A stretch of DNA of 64,000 bases, from the NCBI RefSeq assembly GCF_014596915.1, contig NZ_JACVWU010000012.1, forward strand, positions 124,001-188,000, given 5' to 3'. Numbering within the stretch: position 1 is the stretch's first letter; each line of letters opens with the position of its first letter. The position numbers and the translations under genes were made by a program. The stretch comes from Streptomyces sp. TRM68416 (GTDB lineage Bacteria; Actinomycetota; Actinomycetes; Streptomycetales; Streptomycetaceae). The notes under the pieces are model-generated. The model searched no databases. It had not been told where the DNA came from and saw only the letters and a program-made list of their open reading frames with translations. Shown piece by piece: positions 1-7,608 of this stretch.

Positions 1-115
1 CCTTGCTACGGCGGGACGCGAGAATCGCGCGGCCGGCACGGGTGCGCATACGCAGCCGGAAGCCGTGGGTCTTCGCGCGACGACGGTTGTTCGGCTGGAA
101 GGTGCGCTTGCTCAC
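1..115 (-). CDS. rpmH: 50S ribosomal protein L34, 3' end cut by window edge
   Basis: L34 is a small, very basic protein of the large ribosomal subunit. The minus-strand reading from a GTG at 115 gives MSKRTFQPNNRRRAK and continues with the THGFRLRMRTRAGRAIL block that defines L34. About 38 of the usual 45 residues lie inside the window; the C-terminus is beyond base 1. It is divergent from dnaA, the standard arrangement next to bacterial origins. The GTG start is supported by the exact family N-terminus MSKRTFQPN. Confidence 0.97.
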   Translation of the reverse strand, partial: MSKRTFQPNNRRRAKTHGFRLRMRTRAGRAILASRRSK

Positions 116-332
116 TCGGGGGCTCCAGAAATCAAATCGGTGTGGCGGGTGCCGTCCTGGCTGTCACCGTGCGCCCACGAGTAGCTCGCGTTACGCCCGA
201 GTGCACCGCTTCCCGATCACCCAAAGCGATCTGTGCCCATCGGAGGCAGGCGGCAGCAGCCATCGACAACTCGACCTGGTTACGGTACGCGGGGCTACGC
301 CATCCGGTCAAACCAGCGGCCACCGGGAGACA

Positions 333-387
333 CTATCCACAGCCTGGGGACAACAACTTGAACCGCACCCGTCGCCCTGACTACCGT
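333..387 (+). promoter_or_regulatory. dnaA promoter region with two facing DnaA boxes
   Basis: The 363-bp rpmH-dnaA gap holds CTATCCACA at 333-341 on the plus strand and TGGGGACAA at 345-353, which reads TTGTCCCCA on the minus strand. The two boxes face each other. Just downstream is a possible promoter, TTGAAC at 358-363, 18 bp, TACCGT at 382-387. Paired DnaA boxes at the dnaA promoter are known in S. lividans and S. coelicolor as an autoregulatory site. The promoter hexamers are my inference. I see nothing else in 116-332. Confidence 0.55.
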
Positions 388-478
388 GGCTGAACTCCGA
401 TTCGCCCGTCCCACCCGATGTGAATCCCGATCCGTCCCGCAACCACACGTTCGTGGGACCCGTGAGAGAGCGTGCCCT

Positions 479-2398
479 GTGGCTGACGTACCTGCCGATC
501 TTGCCGCAGTGTGGCCACGCGTACTGGAGCAGCTCCTCGGCGAGGGCCGCGGACAGGGTGTCGAGGCGAAGGACGAGCACTGGATCCGGCGCTGCCAGCC
601 GCTCGCCCTCGTGGCGGACACCGCCCTGCTCGCCGTACCGAACGAATTCGCGAAGGGCGTACTGGAGGGCCGTCTCGCGCCGGTCGTCAGCGACACGCTG
701 AGCCGCGAGTGCGGCCGCCCGATCCGGATCGCGATCACCGTCGACGACTCCGCGGGCGAGCCCCCGGCCCCGCCGGCCCCCACCCGCCCCCAGCCGCGCT
801 ACGAGGAACCCGAGCTTCCCTCCTCCGGCCAGTACGAGGGGGGCTACGGCCGCCACCGCGGCGCCGACGGCGACGCGTACCCGCACCGCCCCGAGGGCGG
901 CGACCCGCTCCCGACGGCCCGCCCCGCCTACCCCTCGGAGTACCAGCGCCCCGAGCCCGGCGCCTGGCCCCGCCCCGCGCAGGACGAGTACAGCTGGCAG
1001 CAGCAGCGCCTCGGCTTCCCCGAGCGCGACCCCTATGCCTCGCCGTCGCAGGAGTCGTACGGCCAGGACTCCTACGGCCAGCCGTCGCAGGACTACCGTC
1101 CGCAGTCGATGGAGCGCCCGTCCTACGACGACCGGCGCCCCGACTACGACCAGCCGCGCGGCGACTACGACCAGGGCCGCGCCGACTACGACAAGCCCCG
1201 CCCGGACTACGACCAGCGCGACGGCCGCCGGGAACTGCCCGAGCCGGGTCCCGGCGCCGGGCACGTGCACCGCGGCGGCCCGGTCGGCTCCGCGCTGCCC
1301 GCCGCCAGCGGTGCCCCCGGCCCGCTGGCCGCGCAGCCCGCGCCGGCGACCGGCCCCGGCGAGCCGACCGCGCGCCTGAACCCGAAGTACCTCTTCGACA
1401 CCTTCGTCATCGGCGCCTCCAACCGCTTCGCGCACGCGGCTGCGGTGGCCGTCGCCGAGGCGCCCGCGAAGGCGTACAACCCCCTGTTCATCTATGGGGA
1501 GTCGGGGCTCGGCAAGACGCACCTGCTGCACGCGATCGGGCACTACGCGCGCAGCCTCTACCCGGGCACGCGGGTGCGGTACGTGAGCTCCGAGGAGTTC
1601 ACCAACGAGTTCATCAACTCCATCCGCGACGGCAAGGGCGACAGCTTCCGCAAGCGGTACCGGGAGATGGACATCCTGCTCGTCGACGACATCCAGTTCC
1701 TCGCGGACAAGGAGTCGACGCAGGAGGAGTTCTTCCACACCTTCAACACGCTCCACAACGCGAACAAGCAGATCGTGCTGTCCTCCGACCGGCCGCCCAA
1801 ACAGCTGGTGACGCTGGAGGACCGGCTGCGGAACCGTTTCGAGTGGGGCCTGATCACCGACGTGCAGCCGCCCGAGCTGGAGACGCGCATCGCGATCCTG
1901 CGCAAGAAGGCGGTCCAGGAGCAGCTCAACGCCCCGCCGGAGGTACTGGAGTTCATCGCCTCCCGGATCTCGCGCAACATCCGCGAGCTGGAGGGCGCGC
2001 TGATCCGGGTGACGGCGTTCGCCTCGCTCAACCGGCAGCCGGTGGACCTGGGGCTCACCGAGATCGTCCTGAAGGACCTGATCCCCGGCGGCGAGGACTC
2101 GGCGCCCGAGATCACCTCCACGGCCATCATGGGCGCGACCGCCGACTACTTCGGCCTCACGGTCGAGGACCTGTGCGGCACCTCGCGCGGGCGGGCGCTC
2201 GTCACGGCCCGTCAGATCGCCATGTACCTGTGCCGTGAGCTGACGGACCTGTCGCTGCCGAAGATCGGCGCGCTGTTCGGCGGCCGCGACCACACCACCG
2301 TCATGCACGCGGACCGCAAGATCCGCAATCTGATGGCCGAACGACGCTCCATCTACAACCAGGTGACGGAGCTGACGAACCGCATCAAGAACGGCTGA
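479..2398 (+). CDS. dnaA: chromosomal replication initiator protein DnaA
   Basis: DnaA binds DnaA boxes, melts oriC and recruits the helicase. The 639-residue product starts at GTG 479 with (M)ADVPADLAAVWPRVL, the Streptomyces N-terminus; an upstream in-frame ATG at 386 would add 31 residues that do not look like DnaA. Domain I covers about the first 90 residues. Domain II is a very long linker rich in Pro, Gln and Tyr with repeated D-Y-D units near 1130-1220, typical of streptomycetes. Domain III is AAA+, with Walker A GESGLGKT near residue 340 and Walker B ILLVDDIQFL near 400. Domain IV carries the DnaA-box signature GGRDHTTVMHADRKI near 600-615. A hairpin terminator follows. Confidence 0.98.
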   Translation: MADVPADLAAVWPRVLEQLLGEGRGQGVEAKDEHWIRRCQPLALVADTALLAVPNEFAKGVLEGRLAPVVSDTLSRECGRPIRIAITVDDSAGEPPAPPAPTRPQPRYEEPELPSSGQYEGGYGRHRGADGDAYPHRPEGGDPLPTARPAYPSEYQRPEPGAWPRPAQDEYSWQQQRLGFPERDPYASPSQESYGQDSYGQPSQDYRPQSMERPSYDDRRPDYDQPRGDYDQGRADYDKPRPDYDQRDGRRELPEPGPGAGHVHRGGPVGSALPAASGAPGPLAAQPAPATGPGEPTARLNPKYLFDTFVIGASNRFAHAAAVAVAEAPAKAYNPLFIYGESGLGKTHLLHAIGHYARSLYPGTRVRYVSSEEFTNEFINSIRDGKGDSFRKRYREMDILLVDDIQFLADKESTQEEFFHTFNTLHNANKQIVLSSDRPPKQLVTLEDRLRNRFEWGLITDVQPPELETRIAILRKKAVQEQLNAPPEVLEFIASRISRNIRELEGALIRVTAFASLNRQPVDLGLTEIVLKDLIPGGEDSAPEITSTAIMGATADYFGLTVEDLCGTSRGRALVTARQIAMYLCRELTDLSLPKIGALFGGRDHTTVMHADRKIRNLMAERRSIYNQVTELTNRIKNG

Positions 2399-2420
2399 CA
2401 GCCGCCGCGTCACGTCGTCG

Positions 2421-2455
2421 AGGGCGCCCTCCGGAGGAGATCCGGGGGGCGCCCT
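2421..2455 (+). terminator. dnaA terminator hairpin
   Basis: AGGGCGCCC at 2421-2429 pairs with GGGCGCCCT at 2447-2455, 23 bp after the dnaA stop. The loop holds a further CCGG/CCGG pairing. There is no long T tract, as is usual in Streptomyces. Confidence 0.7.
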
Positions 2456-2516
2456 TCGTCATGCCGGGGCTCGGCTCGGGTCACCCGGTGTTCGAATGGT
2501 CGCCGGGTTACGGCCA

Positions 2517-3024
2517 CTCTCCACAGATTCGGGGACTTTCTTCCGTCCACATCCTGGGGACTGCGAAGTTGTCCAGACCGTGTCCACAGGCGACGCTGTT
2601 GAAAGACCATCAGGCCAGTTCAGACGCCTGTGGATTCGTGGACGAAGGATCTCCACAGACTGTGGACAGAGCGGGGATCCACAGGCTGTGCACGGAGTTG
2701 TCCACCGGCAACCCACAGGTTGAGGACGGTTGTCCCCAGCGATCCCCAGCTTCTCCACATCTCTGTCCACTGTTCGGCAACACGGCGCACCTGATCACCG
2801 GCCCGAGTGAAAGCCGTCACACAAAGGTGCCGGGTTGGCCTGTGGGAAAGCTGGGTAAAACTGGGGACGGCGTTGGGGAGAACTCCCCTCGGGCTGTGCA
2901 CGGAGTGTGCAGAACTTTCTGTTCTCCACAGACGGGCCCGGTTGTCCACCGCCTCCACCCACAGGGCCAGTGGATAAAAATCCCGCCCTGAGCTGGGAAA
3001 ACGCGGTTATCCACGGTATCCACA
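2517..3024. other. oriC: oriC, chromosomal replication origin
   Basis: The 885-bp dnaA-dnaN gap is packed with DnaA boxes of the actinomycete type (consensus TTGTCCACA). On the plus strand I read boxes at 2517, 2543, 2569, 2580, 2649, 2675, 2698, 2709, 2730, 2751, 2763, 2932, 2942, 3007 and 3016. On the minus strand they are at 2629, 2661, 2687, 2841, 2895, 2906 and 2969. The best matches include CTGTCCACA, GTGTCCACA and TTCTCCACA; several others have one or two mismatches. There is a box-poor stretch at about 2772-2840. Organisation and box number match the S. coelicolor/S. lividans origin. No AT-rich 13-mer array is evident; the least GC-rich spot is TGGATAAAAATCCC near 2971. Confidence 0.95.
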
Positions 3025-3283
3025 GCCCCTACTACTACTCCCAACTAGAGAGAGCTGGGAATCCGTTTCGAAGGGGGTCCTGTGCACAACTCGCTGTCCG
3101 GCCGCCGACCGCCCCTCGTCACGACTTGACCCCGAGAGGCACCTACTGTCAGTGCCGTGCGTCAGACTGTTCCCCGGTGTCCTTCCCGTCACAGGAACCG
3201 ATGACACTGGGAACGGCGGCACCGAGACAGACGACGAAGCCAGGCAGGGCGAGAAGCGCCGGCAACAGCAGGAGGCGGCAACA

Positions 3284-4414
3284 GTGAAGATCCGGGTGGA
3301 ACGCGACGTACTCGCGGAGGCCGTGGCCTGGGCGGCGCGCAGCCTCCCGGCCCGTCCGCCGGCGCCTGTCCTCGCCGGCCTCCTGCTGAAGGCCGAGGAC
3401 GGCCAGCTGAGCCTGTCCAGCTTCGACTACGAGGTCTCCGCGCGGGTGTCCGTGGACGCCGAGGTCGAGGAGGAGGGCACGGTCCTCGTCTCCGGCCGTC
3501 TGCTCGCCGACATCTCCCGCGCCCTCCCCAACCGCCCGGTGGAGATCTCCACAGACGGTGTACGGGCGACCGTGGTCTGCGGCTCCTCGCGATTCACACT
3601 CCACACCCTGCCTGTGGAGGAGTACCCGGCGCTGCCGCAGATGCCGACCGCCACCGGCACCGTCCCCGGCGAGGTCTTCGCCTCCGCGGCCGCCCAGGTC
3701 GCCATCGCCGCAGGACGTGACGACACGCTGCCCGTGCTCACCGGTGTGCGCATCGAGATCGAGGGCGACAAGGTCACCCTGGCCTCCACCGACCGCTACC
3801 GGTTCGCGGTCCGTGAGTTCCTGTGGAAGCCGGAGAACCCCGAGGCGTCCGCGGTCGCCCTGGTGCCCGCCAAGACGCTCCTGGACACCGCCAAGGCCCT
3901 CACCAGCGGCGACAGCGTGACCCTTGCGCTGTCCGGCTCGGGCGCGGGCGAGGGGCTCATCGGTTTCGAGGGCGCCGGGCGGCGTACGACGACCCGCCTG
4001 CTGGAGGGCGACCTGCCGAAGTACCGCACGCTGTTCCCGACGGAGTTCAACTCCGTCGCCGTGATCGAGACCGCCCCCTTCGTGGAGGCCGTCAAGCGTG
4101 TGGCCCTGGTCGCCGAGCGCAACACCCCGGTGCGGCTCAGCTTCGAGCAGGGCGTGCTGATCCTGGAGGCCGGCTCCAGCGACGACGCACAGGCTGTGGA
4201 AAGGGTCGACGCCCAGCTGGAGGGCGACGACATCTCGATCGCCTTCAACCCGACGTTCCTGCTGGACGGCCTCAGCGCGATCGACTCGCCGGTGGCGCAA
4301 CTGTCGTTCACGACGTCCACCAAGCCCGCGCTGCTCAGCGGCAAGCCCGCGCTGGACGCCGAGGCGGACGACGCCTACAAGTACCTGATCATGCCGGTGC
4401 GGCTGAGCGGCTGA
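3284..4414 (+). CDS. dnaN: DNA polymerase III sliding clamp (beta subunit)
   Basis: The beta clamp is a ring that tethers polymerase III to DNA and also docks repair enzymes. The product has 376 residues, the normal size, starting with MKIRVERDVLAEAVAWAARSLP at GTG 3284. The ribosome site GGAGG at 3271-3275 lies 8 bp before it. An open frame extends upstream to 3152 but lacks family similarity and an RBS. Three consecutive clamp folds are expected, and the C-terminus YKYLIMPVRLSG is the conserved clamp ending. Its last 20 bases are duplicated 90 bp downstream (see the repeat entry). Confidence 0.98.
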   Translation: MKIRVERDVLAEAVAWAARSLPARPPAPVLAGLLLKAEDGQLSLSSFDYEVSARVSVDAEVEEEGTVLVSGRLLADISRALPNRPVEISTDGVRATVVCGSSRFTLHTLPVEEYPALPQMPTATGTVPGEVFASAAAQVAIAAGRDDTLPVLTGVRIEIEGDKVTLASTDRYRFAVREFLWKPENPEASAVALVPAKTLLDTAKALTSGDSVTLALSGSGAGEGLIGFEGAGRRTTTRLLEGDLPKYRTLFPTEFNSVAVIETAPFVEAVKRVALVAERNTPVRLSFEQGVLILEAGSSDDAQAVERVDAQLEGDDISIAFNPTFLLDGLSAIDSPVAQLSFTTSTKPALLSGKPALDAEADDAYKYLIMPVRLSG

Positions 4415-4506
4415 GCCTGTGCGCCCGCTCGGCTGGACGACTGCTGGGGGCGTGGGGGTTATCCCCCACAAGATCGCAGTATGCCGGTGCGGCTGAGCGG
4501 GTGAGC
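4391..4506 (+). repeat. direct repeat of the last 20 bp of dnaN
   Basis: ATGCCGGTGCGGCTGAGCGG occurs at 4391-4410, where it is the dnaN 3' end, and again at 4481-4500 in non-coding DNA. The match continues as TGAGC after one differing base. The spacing is exactly 90 bp. It looks like a small tandem duplication in which only the end copy is still recognisable. Confidence 0.85.
4452..4469. terminator. short hairpin after dnaN
   Basis: GTGGGGG at 4452-4458 and CCCCCAC at 4463-4469 form a 7-bp stem with a TTAT loop. It lies 38 bp after the dnaN stop and before gnd, so it may end the dnaN transcript. No T run follows. Confidence 0.5.
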
Positions 4507-4644
4507 GGCGCCTGACGGCAACGCCGCAGGTCGGGGCAGACGTTTGAGCGCGTATGCCCACAGGTGTGCGTGAGAGTCCGGGTTTAGGCTCGGACGTAGG
4601 TACGAAGGTGCCAGTCACGCCACAGCAACCCAAAGGAACAACTG

Positions 4645-5520
4645 ATGGAGCTCGGTCTCGTCGGCCTCGGCAAGATGGGCGGCAACATGCGCGAGCGGAT
4701 TCGCCGCGCAGGCCACACCGTCATCGGATACGACCGCAACCCGGACCTCGCCGATGTCCACAGCCTGGAAGAGCTTGTGGGCAAGCTCAAGGGCCCGCGC
4801 GTGGTGTGGGTGATGGTTCCGGCCGGTGCGCCGACCCAGTCGACCGTCGACGAGCTCGCCGAGCTCCTTCAGCCGGGTGACGTCGTCGTGGACGGCGGGA
4901 ACTCCCGCTGGACCGACGACGAGAAGCACGCCGAGCAGCTCGCCGCCAAGGGCATCGGCTTCGTCGACTGCGGTGTCTCCGGCGGCGTGTGGGGCCTGGA
5001 GAACGGCTACGCGCTGATGTACGGCGGCGACGCCGAGAACGTCGCCAAGGTGCAGCCGATCTTCGACGCCCTCAAGCCCGAGGGCGACTTCGGCTCCGTG
5101 CACGCGGGCAAGGTCGGCGCGGGCCACTTCGCGAAGATGGTCCACAACGGCATCGAGTACGCGATGATGCAGGCCTACGCCGAGGGCTGGGAGCTGCTGG
5201 AGAAGGTCGACTCCGTCACCGACGTGCGCGAGGTCTTCCGCTCCTGGCAGGAGGGCACGGTCATCCGCTCCTGGCTGCTGGACCTGGCGGTCAACGCCCT
5301 CGACGAGGACGAGCACCTGGACAAGCTGCGCGGCTACGCACAGGACTCCGGCGAGGGCCGCTGGACCGTGGAGGCCGCCATCGACAACGCGGTGCCGCTG
5401 CCGGCGATCACCGCGTCCCTGTTCGCGCGGTTCGCGTCCCGTCAGGAGGACTCCCCGCAGATGAAGATGATCGCGGCGCTGCGCAACCAGTTCGGCGGCC
5501 ACGCGGTCGAGAAGAAGTAA
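4645..5520 (+). CDS. gnd: 6-phosphogluconate dehydrogenase, short (decarboxylating) type
   Basis: Oxidises 6-phosphogluconate to ribulose 5-phosphate and CO2 with NAD(P) in the pentose phosphate pathway, in the cytoplasm. The 291-residue product opens with MELGLVGLGKMGGNM, an NAD(P)-binding G-x-G-x-x-G fold. It continues with VMVPAG, then DGGNSRWTDD and CGVSGGVWG, the substrate-binding blocks of the family, and a helical catalytic domain with KMVHNGIEYAMMQ. It is the short form (about 300 residues) rather than the 470-residue form. The gene sits between dnaN and recF in all streptomycetes I know. AAAGGA about 8 bp before the ATG serves as RBS. Confidence 0.93.
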   Translation: MELGLVGLGKMGGNMRERIRRAGHTVIGYDRNPDLADVHSLEELVGKLKGPRVVWVMVPAGAPTQSTVDELAELLQPGDVVVDGGNSRWTDDEKHAEQLAAKGIGFVDCGVSGGVWGLENGYALMYGGDAENVAKVQPIFDALKPEGDFGSVHAGKVGAGHFAKMVHNGIEYAMMQAYAEGWELLEKVDSVTDVREVFRSWQEGTVIRSWLLDLAVNALDEDEHLDKLRGYAQDSGEGRWTVEAAIDNAVPLPAITASLFARFASRQEDSPQMKMIAALRNQFGGHAVEKK

Positions 5521-5572
5521 TCCACAGGACCGCCCAGCGGTCCACAACGCCGGGGGAGGTCGGCGAACGACC

Positions 5573-6694
5573 ATGCACGTCACGCATCTGTCGCTGGCCG
5601 ACTTCCGCTCGTACGCCCGGGTCGAGGTCCCGCTCGACCCGGGCGTCACCGCGTTCGTCGGCCCGAACGGCCAGGGCAAGACGAACCTCGTCGAGGCCGT
5701 CGGCTACCTCGCCACCCTCGGCAGCCACCGCGTCTCCTCCGACGCGCCCCTGGTGCGCATGGGCGCCGACCGCGCGGTGATCCGGGCACAGGTCAGGCAG
5801 GGCGAGCGGCAGCAGCTGGTCGAGCTTGAGCTGAACCCCGGCAAGGCCAACCGCGCCCGTATCAACAGGTCCTCGCAGGTCAGACCGCGGGACGTGCTGG
5901 GCATCCTGCGGACGGTGCTGTTCGCGCCGGAGGACCTCGCCCTGGTGAAGGGCGACCCGGGTGAGCGCCGTCGGTTCCTGGACGAGCTGATCACCGCCCG
6001 CTCCCCGCGCATGGCCGGCGTCCGTTCCGACTACGACCGGGTCCTCAAGCAGCGCAACACCCTGCTGAAGACGGCCGCGCTGGCCCGCAGGCACGGCGGC
6101 CGCTCGATGGACCTGTCCACGCTCGACGTGTGGGACCAGCACCTCGCGCGCGTGGGGGCCGAGCTGCTCGCCCAGCGCATGGACCTGATCGCCGCGCTCC
6201 AGCCGCTCGCCGACAAGGCGTACGAGCAGCTGGCCCCCGGCGGCGGCCCGCTCGCCCTGGACTACAAGCCGTCCGCGCCCGGCGAGGCCCACACGCGCGA
6301 GGATCTGTACGCGCAGCTGATGGCCGCGCTCGCCGACGCCCGCAAGCAGGAGATCGAGCGGGGCGTGACGCTCGTAGGGCCTCATCGGGACGATGTGAGT
6401 CTCAGACTCGGTCAGTTGCCGGCCAAGGGGTACGCCTCCCACGGCGAGTCCTGGTCGTACGCGCTGGCGTTGCGGCTGGCCTCGTACGACCTGCTGCGGG
6501 CCGAGGGCAACGAGCCGGTGCTGGTGCTCGACGACGTCTTCGCGGAGCTGGACACGCGGCGTCGTGAGCGGCTGGCGGAGCTGGTGGCGCCCGGTGAGCA
6601 GGTGCTGGTGACGGCCGCGGTCGACGACGACGTACCGCACGTGCTGACGGGTGCGCGGTACGCGGTGTCCGAGGGGACGGTGGAGCGCGTATGA
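5573..6694 (+). CDS. recF: DNA replication/repair protein RecF
   Basis: RecF is an SMC-like ATPase that helps load RecA at single-strand gaps. The 373-residue product has Walker A GPNGQGKTNLVEA near residues 30-40, the ABC signature region around residues 270-290, and Walker B VLVLDDVFAELD near 316-327. A GGGGGAGG ribosome site lies ahead of the ATG. The stop overlaps the start of the next gene (ATGA), which suggests translational coupling. The length is normal for actinobacteria. Confidence 0.97.
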   Translation: MHVTHLSLADFRSYARVEVPLDPGVTAFVGPNGQGKTNLVEAVGYLATLGSHRVSSDAPLVRMGADRAVIRAQVRQGERQQLVELELNPGKANRARINRSSQVRPRDVLGILRTVLFAPEDLALVKGDPGERRRFLDELITARSPRMAGVRSDYDRVLKQRNTLLKTAALARRHGGRSMDLSTLDVWDQHLARVGAELLAQRMDLIAALQPLADKAYEQLAPGGGPLALDYKPSAPGEAHTREDLYAQLMAALADARKQEIERGVTLVGPHRDDVSLRLGQLPAKGYASHGESWSYALALRLASYDLLRAEGNEPVLVLDDVFAELDTRRRERLAELVAPGEQVLVTAAVDDDVPHVLTGARYAVSEGTVERV

Positions 6695-7221
6695 CGGACG
6701 ACCGGCCCGAGAAGCCGACCGAGCCGACCGGCGTCGACCTCGCGCGCGTGGCGCTGCGGGCGGCCAAGGAACAGGCACGCGCGCGGGGGGACGCGCAGGC
6801 GCAGAAGAAGCAGGCGCGGCGCGGTGGCGGTCTGCGCTCCGGCGCGCGTTCCGACGGCCGCGATCCCATGGCGCTCGGCGCCGCCATCAACCGGCTGATC
6901 ACCGAGCGCGGCTGGGAGACGCCCGCCGCGGTGGGCGGGGTCATGGGCCGCTGGCCGCAGATCGTCGGCGAGGACCTGGCCAAGCACTGTGTGCCGCAGC
7001 GGTACGACGAGGACGAGCGGGTGCTGGTCGTGCAGTGCGACTCCACGGCCTGGGCGACCCAGCTGCGCCATCTCGCGCCCACGCTGGTCGCCCGGCTCAA
7101 CGAGGACCTGGGGCACGGCACCGTGCGGCTGATCAAGGTGCTGAACCCCGGCGGCCCGGCCCGCCGCTACGGCCCGCTGCGGGCGCCCGGGAGCACCGGT
7201 CCCGGCGACACGTACGGGTGA
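6691..7221 (+). CDS. dciA: DUF721 protein, DciA-type helicase loader/operator
   Basis: A 176-residue protein whose C-terminal two thirds (from about residue 65) is the DUF721/DciA domain: W-x-x-I-V-G, a central beta region with VLVVQCDSTAWATQL, then LRHLAPTLVARLN and a final RLIKVLNPG. The N-terminal 60 residues are charged and low complexity. In actinobacteria the gene between recF and gyrB (Rv0004 in M. tuberculosis) is DciA, which acts with the replicative helicase DnaB in organisms that lack DnaC. That role is family knowledge, not shown here. It overlaps recF by 4 bp and is therefore part of the same operon. Confidence 0.88.
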   Translation: MTDDRPEKPTEPTGVDLARVALRAAKEQARARGDAQAQKKQARRGGGLRSGARSDGRDPMALGAAINRLITERGWETPAAVGGVMGRWPQIVGEDLAKHCVPQRYDEDERVLVVQCDSTAWATQLRHLAPTLVARLNEDLGHGTVRLIKVLNPGGPARRYGPLRAPGSTGPGDTYG

Positions 7222-7608
7222 CGTACATCACGCAGGGCTTTGTCCAAGGTGTCCGGGCGGTGCCCGGTCGTACAGGTGTGCGCGGTGCCGGACAGTGAGC
7301 TGACTCCCAAGTAGCAAAGGGTTGACGCCCCGAAGCGCTGAGTGCCGCTGTGAGCCTCTTGGAGCCCCGTTCCGTATATGGGGAGTCGGGAGCGGCCGAT
7401 TCAGGGCGGCACATGAGGACTCAGGTACCGGCAAACCCCCATCACTGTCGGCGCTACCGGTAGACTGGAGGCTAATCCCGCCCCAAACGTGGGGACCGTC
7501 CGGGACAAGCTGAGCAACGCTGATCAAGGCTTACCAACGCAACATGCCGCAGCCGCTCCGGCAACCCGCCGACGAGCCCGGCTCGTGCTGTGCCAGAAAG
7601 GGCGCTTC
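7222..7608. promoter_or_regulatory. gyrB upstream region
   Basis: A 387-bp gap with no convincing gene. TAGACT at 7461-7466 is a possible -10 hexamer but I find no good -35 at 17-18 bp. TTGACG at 7322-7327 is an isolated -35-like hexamer. The gyrase operon of Streptomyces is known to respond to supercoiling, so the promoter should lie here, but its exact place is not clear from the sequence. Confidence 0.3.

Noticed and set aside
308..2413. 701-residue open frame antisense to dnaA
   Set aside because: High GC in third positions opens antisense frames in Streptomyces. It has no RBS and no domain, and the plus strand codes for DnaA.
5528..5546. TCCACA words before recF as DnaA boxes
   Set aside because: Only short matches in isolation, without the first three bases of the consensus or clustering.
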